A stretch of 64,000 bases of DNA from Phymorhynchus buccinoides (GCA_017654935.2 CM065684.1:49983699-50047698), one strand, 5' to 3'. Positions 12,536 to 22,373 are shown, counted from the first letter of the stretch. Made by a program: numbers and translations. Notes: generated from the sequence alone by a model not told the origin.

Positions 12536-15255
12536 TTGTTTGGCAACCCTGCCCCCCCTGGCTTGAAAACGTTCCTACGCCACTTAAACTGATGTGACCA
12601 CTAAAGGTCATGAGATGATGATTCCTTTTAAATTCCAATTTGCTTTGACAATCAAGTTATTCCTGTAAAAAGTAGTCAACCAAATAACCAGGCCAGAGAA
12701 ACATAAACGCCCACAGTTGATATATTCTTCCGTGACTTTCATGTTTTTCAAATGAATGACTTTGTGCACATTACACGCGGAAACCTCGTGTGCTTATCCG
12801 CAAATAATTAAAAGAAAAGAAATAAGCGGATGGGATAAACGCTTGTGCTTATTTTTCTTACTTTCTTTTACTTATTTGCGGATACGTGCATGGGGGTTCC
12901 GCGTGTGATGTCACAAAGCCTCACTCAATTTGAAAATTATTATCTTTGCTATTTTATCATTTCAAATTATTAATCACAATAATTATTCCTTACCTTGCCC
13001 GTGCATTAATTGTTGCATTGTTTCATGGACTGATGTACACAGGTTACATTTATAGGAGCTAGGCCTATATGTTTCATAGAAAAGTTCATCATGAAGATTG
13101 CCTGTAGACCCATCAGTTTATAAAAAACAAGAGATTTTTACGATTTTGTGAAGGGTGAAAGTTTGACAGATATAGGAATGAATGAAAAATGGTGTTTTAC
13201 GTCCTCTCGACCCGGCATAGGCCTACACAGGTTACATTTATAGGAGTTAGGCCTATGGTTCATACAAAACTGAGTTCATTTCATGAAGATTGCCGGTCGA
13301 CAAAACAAGACATTTTTACGATTTTGTGAAAGGTGAAATTTGCCTGATCTAATACACAGGTTACATTGATAGGAGTTAGACCCTACTGGCACTCCATTCT
13401 CTCTCTCTTTGTCTGTCTCTCTCTCTTCGCATTCTTACAACACCACAAATCTTTCTGCTGCCTAGACCCCTATTGTATAAGCCTAGAGAAATTATTGTTC
13501 TGTATTCGCCTTCATCAGATGTTCCCATTCACGTGCATGTATTGTCACAGTATTGCATCCTCGTGGACACTCCAAATACACACTATCTCTATTTCCTCCC
13601 CGGGCACAGAAACTGCAAGGCTATGCTCATCTGGGCGTCTATCGGTTTGACGACAACTGGGACAGCCGGCACGAGACGACCCTCAGACCGAAACTGGCGG
13701 ACAGACTGATGCCCAACAAGGGCTTTGTGTGGGGGTACCCCAACTTTGTCTTCGTGGAAGTCGATGAACCGGACCAGGAGGTAGGAGTAGATGACGAAGA
13801 GGAGGGTGAAGACTACGAGGGCGAGGAAGAAGGCTATGAAGGAGATGAAGCAGGAGAAGAACGAGACGAAGAATACGGCGATGAATATGACGAAGATGGG
13901 GAATATGATGATGAAGAGGCAGAAGAAGGTGAATACGAAGACGAAGACTATCAAGAAGAAGAAGAACAGGAAGAGGAGGAGGAGGAGGAGGAGGAGGAGG
14001 AGGAGGAAGAGAAAGAAGACGACGAGGAGAAACCAGAACGGGAAGGTTACTACGACGAGTACGGCGACTACTACCTCTTCGAGGACGGAGCGAGCCTTCC
14101 TTCCAGAATGTTTGACAGCGAGGGCAATCTGTTGTCCAGACAGGGGGCAGAATCCATCAAGGCTCCCTCCACTCCCCCCAAACCCTCCTCCGCCCTGGAG
14201 GCCATTCTCCCCAGGATAGGCTATTCCCCAGAGCCCTCCCTGGCAGGGAGCCGGGTGCCCACGGCTCAGCCCAGCCCAATGAAGACCCCCTCCTTGCCCC
14301 CCATCACCCCGGCCTCTGAGGGTTCCATGGTGGGCTCCGCCTATTCCCAGCGGACCCGGGAGAAGACCCCCGTGAGGTTCAAACCGCGAACTCTGCACAG
14401 GACGTTTCAGGGAAAATATTACGACCCAGGTGAGTGGAGATAGACGATGGAAATCTGTTTAACGTCCTCCGGTCTGGAACAGACACATATATGGGACACC
14501 AGTAGATATAAAGATGGTGGAATCTCAACTTACGAAATTCTGATCGCTTCTCGGCCTTTTGGCTAAGACAGTGATTCAGGAACAAAAATTTTTGTTTATA
14601 CCCTGGTTGGTTTGTTCAGCCCGTCGTACATGGCGACGTTAAAACTGAACTTCCATCCATAAAGATGGTGGGAACGATCCTGGAGGCAATGCCAGGAGGC
14701 AGTGCAACACCAGGAAAGTCCCGATTTTAAAAAATCAATATAGATATAGCTGCGATCCCGATTTTTTTTTATTAATATAGGCTAGATATAGCTGAGTGGA
14801 GATAGACCTACTATCTGAGATACTATATTATAGGCGTCACGCTGATAGCATGATGGTAAACCTACTGTCTTCATGCTTTCAGCATAAATGTTTTAAGTCA
14901 GGCTTAGGCAATTTGTAGGCAGTTTCAGTTTCACGGGTACGCAGTAGATAGGTCATGACCACCTATCGAATACATGTTGGGTCGCTTTATAGGTGCGTGT
15001 CCATGAAACTAAAACTCTCTAATGTTGGAACATGGCATGACGGTTGCCTGAGTGGGTCTTCAGCTCCTGTCAAAAGCTTGCACTAAACCTAGGATTCAAT
15101 ATCGTTGCTGACATTATTTTCTAAAAATTATGAAGTCTTGTAATTACGTAAGAGTGACGCCATGGAAGTTCTTTTTACTATTATTTATTGTTCTCAAAAC
15201 ATCAAAAGGTGAGACAGGCAGTTATGCTATACGTCTGACGATATATATTTGATGG

Positions 15256-15319
<64 letters not shown>

Positions 15320-16072
15320 ACAATAATTTTTAATGACCTTGGTCCAATGGTCCAGTTTATGAATACAAAGCAACACCAACGTGAGTCTGACTCTTTGATC
15401 GTTAAAAAGATTGGTTTCAATGAAAATGTACCATAAGCGAGGTTAAAGTAATTGACCAGAATAGTCCTTGAATCATTGGTTACTGTATTTCATCAGATTG
15501 TAACTCATGTAGACACTTTAAGAAAAAAATCATGCCGAAATATATATATACATATATTCAAGGGTGCAACTACACACAAAAACTGAAAGGCCGGGGTCCA
15601 GGCGTAGTGTCCCCCTGCAGCTGAAGCAAAAATTGATTTATGAAGGTATTTTAGTTTGCTTTTTCCACGATTTATACAAATGCTTATTTTAAAGTGTGTG
15701 AAAAATACAGTACAGACAAAGATCTTGTTTGACATTTTTTTTATTTTAAAAAGGAACTTCCTTTTCTGGTAAAATTCAAAAACAGGAAATCCTTGTATAC
15801 CAGGAAAAGTTGCACCCATGTATATTTTATTTTGTGTGTGTTGTTAGTTAGTTAGGTGCATTATAGTCACAGAGGCGTCTCTGTGAAATTCGGGTTGCTT
15901 CCACCTGGAGAGAGCGTCGCAGCCAGAGGCGCGCCACCCAATTTTAAAAAAAAATGTTGCATGCGATTTTTGTGTGAGTGATGAGGAAGGAAGGGAGGGG
16001 GGTAAATTTTGACCAAATGACAACTTTTTCGTTGCCACTGGGTTTAACGTGTGCTAAGTGCATGGGCACACG

Positions 16073-16103
<31 letters not shown>

Positions 16104-16634
16104 TCCACGTTCAGACCGCAAGGCCTAGTGCAAAGTGAGAGGAAAAATCCCCTGTACCCAGGTTCGAACTCGGGTTTACTTGACACGAAGCGAACACGCT
16201 ACCACTCTACACTTGTTATCGTTGAATTGAACATGCTTTCTCTTCTTTCTCTCTCTCTCCGCCTTCAAGTGACGAAAGAATCGTACGAGTTTGAAATCAC
16301 CCCGGACTTCAGACGACGCATCGACCGATGGAACGTGAGGAAGGAAGGGCTGTCGCTCGGTACCAGGCCACTTATGACTGGAAACAGCACAGCCACCAGA
16401 GCCAGTCTGGGAGGAGGAGGGGACGTAGGGAGAGGGAACTTTGGGGGAATGACCCCCGCCACCGAGCAGGAGACGCCCCTGGCCAGTCGTGCGGCCAGCC
16501 AGTACAGTGAGCAGCGTACCCCGAGTCAGTACAACACGAGAACTCCCAGTCAGTACAGCCAGCAGCGGCAGCGACAACCGGAACAGGCTGCTCCGATAAT
16601 GATGGAGAAACGACGTGTTGTCACACGATGGTGA
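8439..16634 (+). CDS. Acidic Glu/Asp/Tyr-rich protein, 636 aa, five exons (copy A)
   Basis: Exons are 8439-8508, 9953-10061, 10695-11241, 13610-14429 and 16270-16634. All junctions have GT/AG and matching phases (1, 2, 0, 1), giving 1911 nt with one stop. The ATG follows CACC and has an in-frame TAG 12 nt upstream. Layout: residues 1-100 are basic and low complexity (KSRAAT, TRAATQAK, SKPASKAGSK). Residues ~132-187 are acidic (YDEDGEYDEEGEY). A folded-looking block spans ~188-290 (FQWRPYGYRERDPDEPR, CGCF, GYAHLGVYRFDDNWD, FVWGYPNFVFVE). Residues ~290-385 form a second acidic stretch with a long Glu run; a Pro/Ser-rich segment follows; the last exon has ITPDFRRRIDRWNVR and repeated TPSQY. There is no signal peptide or membrane segment. 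I do not recognise the family. Charge layout suggests a polyelectrolyte scaffold or a cytoskeletal or nuclear protein, which is inference. Confidence 0.85.
8599..8769. mobile_element. Palindromic MITE-like hairpin in acidic-gene intron 1 (copy A)
   Basis: The ends TAGGCC and GGCCTA flank an imperfect inverted repeat. AAATAAGTGGAAGAAAG faces CTTTGCTTCACTTATTT, and both arms include GCGCA- or CGGTTTCCG-type segments. Copy B (40795-40985) has ~20 extra nt in the left arm. It resembles the hairpins at 12760 and 21176 in its AAGTAAAAGAAAG-type core. Confidence 0.6.
9447..9596 (+). repeat. 39-bp tandem repeat, about three units
   Basis: ATCTTTGTGTTAT followed by ATGTCTTTGGCAGGAAAAC recurs at 9450, 9481, 9520 and 9559 (first unit shortened). 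It lies in intron 1 of the acidic-protein gene and is identical in copy B at about 41664-41811. Each unit ends with TTTGGCAG, which resembles a 3' splice site but sits far from the real acceptor at 9953. Confidence 0.9.
10535..10620 (+). repeat. Degenerate telomere-like CCCTAA tract (copy A)
   Basis: CTTAACCCTACC, CTCTAACCCTTAAC, CTAACCTTAACCCTGACCC and TTTAACCCTAGG form ~85 bp of variants on the metazoan telomere repeat (CCCTAA). The tract sits in intron 2 of the acidic-protein gene; the copy B counterpart is about 42752-42837. It may be an interstitial telomeric sequence or a decayed satellite. Confidence 0.6.
11263..11395 (+). repeat. ~130-bp dispersed repeat, + orientation
   Basis: It starts GATTTCCTCCAGCCGAGG about 20 nt after the exon 3 donor and runs through CTGGGCCTAATTA, GCATAACGGCAGCATGACGC and GACAGGAAACTGTCTGAG to a GAAGAA tract. 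It matches the reverse complement of 18785-18915 over its whole length. The copy B equivalent is 43480-43612. Confidence 0.75.
11469..11645. mobile_element. TA-flanked TIR MITE, ~177 bp (copy A)
   Basis: The left end CAGCGGAACATCCCTTATAA and the reverse complement of the right end CAGAGGAGCCTCCCTTTTAA match over about 27 bp. Both ends are bordered by TA, as expected for a Tc1/mariner-type target duplication. There is no coding capacity. It lies in intron 3 of the acidic-protein gene. Confidence 0.75.
11775..12584. mobile_element. TIR element with long homopolymer G/C runs (copy A)
   Basis: Terminal inverted repeats TGGCGTAGGAACG (left) and CGTTCCTACGCCA (right) bound ~810 bp. Just inside the left end is a run of about 70 G, then CAGCTG, then about 17 C, forming a G/C palindrome. 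Near the right end are C runs of 9 and about 40. The ends recall non-autonomous hAT-type elements, but no clear 8-bp target duplication is visible. It contains no transposase frame. It lies in intron 3 of the acidic-protein gene. Confidence 0.65.
12760..12919. mobile_element. Palindromic MITE, CTTTGTG ends (copy A)
   Basis: CTTTGTGCACATTACACGCG at the left and the reverse complement of CGCGTGTGATGTCACAAAG at the right form ~25-bp TIRs. The interior repeats AAGCGGAT and AAGAAAG/CTTTCTT in inverted order, so the whole ~160 bp can fold into a hairpin. It belongs to the same family as 21176-21356. Copy B: 44948-45106. Confidence 0.75.
13037..13390 (+). repeat. Degenerate tandem repeat before exon 4 (copy A)
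   Basis: ACACAGGTTACATTTATAGG followed by GAGTTAGGCCTAT and, ~60 bp later, ATGAAGATTGCC and TTTTTACGATTTTGTGAA occurs at about 13037, 13223 and (truncated) 13355. Copy B: about 45225-45575. This is the sequence nearest the exon 4 acceptor apart from ~220 bp of pyrimidine-rich DNA. A GTTTTACGTCCTCTCG retroposon-tail-like motif lies between units 1 and 2. Confidence 0.75.
14508..14671 (+). mobile_element. U2 snRNA-headed SINE-like retroposon (copy A)
   Basis: Positions 14543-14568 match the first 26 nt of U2 snRNA (ATCGCTTCTCGGCCTTTTGG, then CTAAGA). The match ends abruptly and ~85 nt later comes a retroposon-like tail (GTACATGGCGACGTTAAA). A 13-bp direct repeat, ATAAAGATGGTGG, flanks the segment (14508-14520 and 14659-14671) like a target-site duplication. 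It lies in intron 4 of the acidic-protein gene. It is too short for a functional U2 gene. Confidence 0.75.
15258..15319 (+). repeat. GA microsatellite, copy A
   Basis: About 30 AG units in intron 4 of the acidic-protein gene. Copy B (47437-47486) is about six units shorter. Confidence 0.95.
15985..16212 (-). mobile_element. tRNA-derived SINE, antisense in intron 4 (copy A)
   Basis: Read on the - strand it begins with a tRNA-like head: an A-box-like AGTGGTAGCGTGTTCGC (about 16190-16207) and a B box GAGTTCGAACCTGGG (about 16159-16174). A conserved SINE body follows (TTTCGGATGAGACGATAAAC, GAGGTCCCGTGTGC, GCACTTAGCACACGTTAAA) and a GTTGTC-containing tail. Such bodies recur in many invertebrate SINEs. 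It ends about 60 nt before the acceptor of the last coding exon. Copy B: about 48150-48379. Confidence 0.8.
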
Positions 16635-16658
16635 TTTTGAGGCCGGGGGCTGTGTTCG

Positions 16659-16659
16659 A

Positions 16660-16716
<57 letters not shown>

Positions 16717-16744
16717 TGAATGAGAGAGAGAGTGTGTGTGTGTA

Positions 16745-16825
<81 letters not shown>

Positions 16826-16863
16826 TTGTTCTCAATACCAAAAATAAATGACATGAATCTAAA

Positions 16864-16904
<41 letters not shown>

Positions 16905-16915
16905 TCTGTGTGTGT
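16659..16915 (+). repeat. GT and GA microsatellites in 3' UTR (copy A)
   Basis: A (TG)n run, a (GA)n run and a second (TG)n run lie directly after the acidic-protein stop codon. They surround the likely polyadenylation signal at 16843. Copy B: about 48827-49095, with different run lengths. Confidence 0.95.
16843..16848 (+). terminator. Candidate poly(A) signal, acidic-protein gene (copy A)
   Basis: AATAAA lies 209 nt after the stop codon and is followed by a GT-rich tract (16867-16915), the arrangement expected of an animal cleavage and polyadenylation site. The copy B match is 49008-49013. Confidence 0.6.
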
Positions 16916-18539
16916 TTCTGTCAGTACATGTGTGCATTCATGCATATTGTCTACAAAAAGTGTAGTGCCTTTGTTCAAGAACTAAAACCAATAACAAAAC
17001 ATTGACAAAAAATGTTTCAGGCTAACATGGATAATTAAAATAATTATGACTTTATTAATCATCACTACAGCTATTATACAAAGAGTTAATAGATTGTCAA
17101 CTTCTACCACATTAATACATACACTAAAGACATGCACCTGGGCACTTGGAGAGGGAACAGGATTAAACAAATAAAAGACTTAAATTCCCTTTATCACAGA
17201 CAGTAATCAAAATACGTCAAATTCTGAATGTACAATTTCAGCAGAATCAAGTTGATCTGTTTCCTTGATTCACGTAGAACCCTCCCCACCCCCACCCCAT
17301 ACACACACACTACCTATCTCCTATTCCCACCCACCCCCCAAAAAAAGACCAAGCAAACCAAAACACTAAAAAATAAAATAATAAAAAAATAAAAAACGCT
17401 AAAGAGGATTTCTTCCTTGGATTTTTTTTACCAGATGTTAATAAGCGCATTTCCACCTCAGTGATACTTTTAATAAACACCCAACTAAAACACATTGTAA
17501 TAAACAAACAAGAAAAGGTACACAAGCCAAGTATGGAAATCAACAAGAACAACAATAACCCCAAACAAACATAAAAAACAACACCAAATCCATCAGGAAT
17601 AGAAGTTTATGGAAAAATTTTTTGGTAGCTATTCACAAGATTTAAAGCAAAATAAAAATGTTGTCACAAGAAGATGTCACAAAGTAAGACCAAGAACTAC
17701 CCAGCCACACAAAGTATAACAATAATAATAAAAATAGATAGGCAATTTTATTTTATGTAGTGGATATACACAGGTAATATGAGCCAATATAAAAAGAACT
17801 GTACATGTATGTTATCAAACAAAAATCATGAAGAATTACTTGTGTGGGTGTGAAATCTGCTTTCTTCCTTTCTTGATTATGTATTTGTTGTTCAATATAC
17901 TGTGTGTAGTGTGGGTGTGGGTGTGAGAAAGCGAGATAAAGATGAGCGTTTTTGCGAGTATGATGAAGGCTTGTAACTTATCTATATTCATTCCTTAAAT
18001 GGTAAATGTGTTGAACAGTTCGGTCTAAAATAATTAATCTGGTTGGTATTTATCTGTCAAAAATCATTAACCTTTTTAAAAACCCCACCATGTTTCATTA
18101 CATTTCCATTCCTTGCTACAGGTAAAGTTTATTAACAATTATACTATACATACAATAATATATATAATCACATAAGCATATGTATCACAGTTGTCAAGAA
18201 AACAAACACTTTTTTTATTTTATTGACGACTATATTTTGTGCTATTACAGTAATATTTATATTCCTAATTATACACCAAGGACAGGAATACACTTAATTG
18301 GAACAAGAGCCTGTACGTTTCTCTCCCTCTCCCTCTGTGTGCATGTTAACTTTTCGTAAGAAAGCAAATACCTGCTAGTGTGTCTTGACAAACATCATGT
18401 AATGGTAAGGTACGGTAAGGTAAGTGTGTGTCCAGTTTTCAGTTTTCACTGGTCTCCCTGCTGCGTACAGCCGGCACATTCCGATTTTGGATGAGCTCAA
18501 AGGAGAAACATTATATGGAAGATTTTTTTTTTCAAAGGT

Positions 18540-19080
18540 TGGAGAATGGGGTAATAAGTCAGAAAGATAGTAGATGATATAAAGCAATGGGAAAAGGCAG
18601 AGTCAAAGAGAGTGGCAGATTAGAGGAAGTTACAAGCACAGAACTTCCAGAAGGTGGGGGAACTATTTATACTAAAGACCCCCCAGTATCCCCACGGGGA
18701 GAGACTCCTGGAGCGAGCTGGGGGCGTCCAGCTCCCCGTATGGAAGCATGAGGCATCCACCCACTGCCCCATATTCAAAACTGACTCTTTCTTCTTCTTC
18801 TTCAATCGCTCAGACAGTTTCCTGTCAATTATGAGCACAGATGCATCATGCTGCTGTTATGCACCTAACTAAGACATAGTTAGGCCCAGCAAGTCCGACT
18901 TCGGCTGGAGGAGGAAATCTTTTTGAAAGCGTTTCTTGAAAAAAGGCAGGAGAATGGACCGGTAAGGCAGAAATCAAAGGGAAAAAGCAGAATCAAAGAG
19001 AGTGACAGAACTTCCAGAAGGTGGGGGAACTATTCATACAAAAGACCCCCCGGTATCCCCATGGAGGGAGCCTCTTTCTA
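18540..19080 (+). repeat. Direct repeat pair, ~120 bp each
   Basis: GGAGAATGG, CAAAGAGAGTGRCAGA and ACTTCCAGAAGGTGGGGGAA, then AAAGACCCCCCRGTATCCCC, recur at about 18540-18695 and 18948-19070. The 18785 dispersed repeat lies between them. Copy B: about 50717-51245. Confidence 0.75.
18785..18915 (-). repeat. ~130-bp dispersed repeat, - orientation
   Basis: The reverse complement matches 11263-11395 from the GAAGAAG tract through CAGGAAACTGTCTGAGC, ATGCATCTGTGC and GGCCTAACTA to CTCCAGCCGAAGTCGG. It lies in the convergent interval downstream of the acidic-protein gene; the copy B equivalent is about 50963-51092. Confidence 0.75.
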
Positions 19081-21175
19081 AGCATGCATTTCAGAAAGTA
19101 CTAAACATGAAGTAAAAGCAACAAAAACAGTATACCACAGTTACCTTTTTCATGCAAAACATCACATCAATTCAAAAGAGATGTGCGATGCAAACTAGAC
19201 AATGATAAATCAGGAGTCATATTGAACAAAATCAATTGCTCATGGAATTATTGGACCATAAACAATTCAAATGTCCTATGTCTTAAGTAAATACATGTCA
19301 TCACATTTGCAAGACTGAATATCAACAAGTATCTTGAGAGACAAACCATGATTTTGGAATGAGTCAAAAGCCTAATGATGCATTCTGTCAATTTGTGTTA
19401 CAATATGAATCAATATATTTTTTATATTATATTTACAAGGAATAATATCAGCAATCTAGGTACATGTGCATGTGATTTTGACATGCATTCAGTTTGTAGA
19501 ATAACTATATACAATGTACCAGTAAAAGTTAGATTTTTTTTAAATTTATATATTTTTAATTATAACTGAAAATTCAATTACAAGAATGTTTCCAATAGAT
19601 ACATTATCTTACAGATTATATAAAACATGATATACAGAGACTTTGATGACAGTCCATTTGAAGGGAAAACGCTTTATTTCACTCGAGATAAGAAAAGATT
19701 AGGACACAAAACATTCATTCACTATTCGGACAGGCTTACACTGAGACATCATAACAACTGGCAGTTTGTTAAGAATAGCAATGACTACACTATTCACACT
19801 GTTCCTTTTAACATGTATAAGCAACACTCACTATGCAGTTGCTTTAACCAAGAAGAAAGTCATTGATTATACACAGCAAAATCCTTTCACCAAAGCGATA
19901 CAGCAAAACACAGATGAATGCATGATGCTTATATTCCTTTTTCTCCCACACCACACCATTTGACAAAAAGTGTAAGGCATCATTCACAAGACAAGAAAAC
20001 ATGGCTGAAGTCTTTCTGGAAGTATTGTCAAAGGCGATTAAGGCAAATATTCTATTCATTTAGAGAGAGCTCACAACTCAGAATTAAAGAAAACAAAAAC
20101 AAACGAAAGTTCAAGTAGATTTACAACAACACTCTTTTTAAAGACATTTCACAACTCGAAATGAACAAGGAAAAAAAAAAGACAAAATATTTATTAACCA
20201 GAAATTAAGAAAATCACAACACAGAATTTCTTTTAAAAAAAAGTTAAAAGATGGCATGCTTCTTCTCAAACCAATTCCATTTTCAATATCTTTGTGGTTA
20301 TCTGTGCTTCTTCTGTTTTGTTTTGATCAGTCTTGTTTTGTCAAGAAAAAAAGAAAAAGAAAAAAAAGGATTACACATGGAAGGATAGAAAGTAGATACA
20401 TAATAATAGGTAACAGTTTTCTCACTTTCATCCTAAAGGAGAGATCAAACTTTGCAAAAAAAGGGAAGACTGAATGGCAACTTGTGGCTTACACCTATTA
20501 TTTCCCACTATGATATCATTATTTACAGCAGTTAAGCAAAATAATTTATTCTATCTCTGCAAAAGCCATTATTGTATGTGCATTTTGAATTGAAACTAGA
20601 ATCTGCCAATAAGAGGAGAATTAGCCAGTCTAAACAAATAATATGCATACCCAAGCAAATAACATAGAAAGTGAAACATGCACATGTACTCTTTTGGCAT
20701 AATGTATCTTTTTAGTTTTCTTTCTTTTGTGCCTCATAAGAGGTATTCAGTCACCAGGATCCACCCATTTGAAGCTGTCTAGCAATAATCAAAAGGCATA
20801 ATCAGTACAAGGATTACAAATTAGTATTCAAAGACTGCATAACAGGGTGGTCAATCAGAGAACTTTCACTGAAGTCTGATCCTGTCTATCATAATAATTA
20901 CGCAGAGCATTACCCAGAAGTTCAGCGTGAAACCAATCACATTGAATGAATAGTTTGCAGAACCAGGTGCTCCTATTTGAAACGACGAAAAACATCAAGA
21001 TCCTATAACAGTTCTGATTAAATATCCAATGCTGCTACCTTTAACCAAAGACATGCGCCACGAAGTTCTGGATATCAAAAACCAATATCACCATCAGGCA
21101 AGTAAAAGAATGCAAGACAATTTTCAGTTTGAACGCTGATGACTACACTTTAACCCTGTGAGCTTATCACAGATA

Positions 21176-21356
21176 TAGGCTTTGTGCACATTGCGCGCGA
21201 AAACCTCATGCGCTTAATTGAAAATAGGTAAAAGAAAGTAAGAAAAAAAAGCGCATGCATTTTAGCATGCGCTTACCCCATCCTCTTCTCTTACTTTATT
21301 TTACTTATTTGCGTATAAGCGCATGAGGTTTCTGTGTGCAATGTGCACAAAGCCTA
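21176..21356. mobile_element. Palindromic MITE, AGGCTTTGTGCACA ends (copy A)
   Basis: TAGGCTTTGTGCACATTGCG at the left and the reverse complement of GTGCAATGTGCACAAAGCCTA at the right form ~40-bp TIRs, continuing through AACCTCATGCGCTTA. The core AAGTAAGAAAAAAAAGCGCATGC pairs with GCATGCGCTTACCCC and CTTACTTT. Nearly the whole element is one hairpin. It is related to 12760-12919. Confidence 0.8.
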
Positions 21357-21915
21357 CATAACAAGACTCTACTCTGTGCTTCTGTTCACAAAATGTGTTA
21401 AAAAGGATAAAGCCCAAGACATTTATGAGAAAGGTTGAGCAATATTCAACGATACATCCAAACGCTACAAGCAACATTGACTTTTGTTTCACATTATTTT
21501 TACATCAGATTTTAAGCCGGATTCTTTACGAGAGCCCTTGACACCAACTCCACAACTTAGCAATGAACAATACAATCCAGTGCAACACAGCGTTTATACA
21601 CATCTCATTTAGTACAGGAAAGCTTTCGATCTAATAGATAATAAAGCACAAAAGGCATGACAAGAAAACCCAACCAACAAACAGATACATTTCATACCTC
21701 TTCCTAAACTCCACTACCATCACAATTTAATATAAAAAAATATGACAGTTGCAAGACAAAAGTATGACAGTTGTAAGACAAAAGTATGACAAACAAATTC
21801 TCAGAACGATATAACACCTGAGTTAAGCAGAGCGGAAGAAGAAGAAAAGTTTAGATTTGTGCTTCAAACCAACAGTGGAGCAGCCAATGGATGTGGCCGC
21901 ACATCGCTGCAGAGT

Positions 21916-22065
21916 TCAGTTCTCCTCATAATCATCCTCGTAGTCATCCTCTTCGCTGTGGGAGGAGGGCGCTGCGGTGCTGCGGGTCTTCAGGAACTCC
22001 TCGTCAATGCCAGCCGTCTTCAGCGTGCTCTGGAATTTCTTCTCCGCTGCCTTGCCCGCGTTGGA
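21916..22065 (-). CDS. FAM161-like protein, last coding exon (copy A, partial)
   Basis: On the - strand the exon runs from 22065 (acceptor CCCCCTTGCAG) to a TGA at 21916-21918 and encodes 49 residues. It begins SNAGKAAEKKFQSTLKTAG, continues IDEEFLKTR and ends in an acidic tail (EEDDYEDDYEEN). It is identical to 54093-54242. No upstream exon is present in copy A because the adjoining intron array runs into the N gap. Family assignment is discussed under the copy B gene. Confidence 0.65.
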   Translation of the reverse strand, partial: SNAGKAAEKKFQSTLKTAGIDEEFLKTRSTAAPSSHSEEDDYEDDYEEN

Positions 22066-22316
22066 CTGCAAGGGGGACACATAGGAACAACAGAACTGCT
22101 TAGAAAGAAATGTGGTGCTAGTTCTTGCCTCTCCTATCTAACAGCAAGGGGGGGGGGGGGGGGGACACATAGGAACGAGACAGAACTGCTTAGAAAGAAA
22201 TGTGGTGCTAGTTCTTGCCTCTCCTATCTAACAGCAAGGGGGGGACACATAGAAACAACAGAACTGCTTAGAAAGAAATAATGGTGCTAGTTCTTGCCTC
22301 TCCTATCTAACATCAA

Positions 22317-22350
<34 letters not shown>

Positions 22351-22372
22351 GGGGGGGGGGGGCAGCAGGGGG
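22066..22372 (+). repeat. G-run minisatellite, start of array (copy A)
   Basis: Three to four units of the array described at 54243-60480, beginning at the last-exon acceptor of the FAM161-like gene. The final G runs reach about 30 or more and the sequence then stops at a gap, so the true copy number here is unknown. Confidence 0.95.
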
Positions 22373-22373
22373 G

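Larger units (their letters stand above)
16920..21915. other. Convergent 3' interval, no gene seen (copy A)
   Basis: The interval is AT-rich DNA between the 3' end of the + strand acidic-protein gene and the stop codon of the - strand FAM161-like gene. Part of it is probably the long 3' UTR of the latter; several TTTATT (AATAAA on the - strand) are present, for example near 17050. Contents otherwise are a ~120-bp direct repeat pair (18540-19080), the 18785 dispersed repeat and a palindromic MITE at 21176. Open frames are short and uninformative. Copy B: 49100-54092. Confidence 0.6.
1..22372. repeat. Copy A of duplicated ~32-kb block
   Basis: This block is collinear with 24823-54500. Matching anchors are the ShKT exon (1738 and 26662), the acidic-protein start codon (8439 and 40635), its stop (16634 and 48801) and the FAM161-like last exon (21916 and 54093). 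From 8439 to 22065 the spacing of the two copies differs only slightly, through microsatellites and small indels. Copy A lacks the LTR element, one piggyBac-like MITE and a ~200-bp segment found in copy B. It ends in a G-rich minisatellite at an N gap. Either haplotype duplication in the assembly or a recent tandem duplication would explain this. Confidence 0.95.

Noticed and set aside
13589..14398. Long - strand open frame rich in Leu/Phe/Val
   Set aside because: It is the antisense shadow of the Glu/Asp-rich exon 4 (GAG/GAA reads as CTC/TTC); no independent splice or start evidence. The same applies to 10657-11250, 42874-43467 and 45778-46578.
14543..14568. U2 snRNA gene
   Set aside because: Only the first 26 nt match; the rest of U2 is absent and the segment is flanked by a target duplication.
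16159..16207. Possible tRNA gene on the - strand
   Set aside because: A- and B-box-like motifs are present but no full cloverleaf or acceptor stem was found, and it continues into a SINE body.
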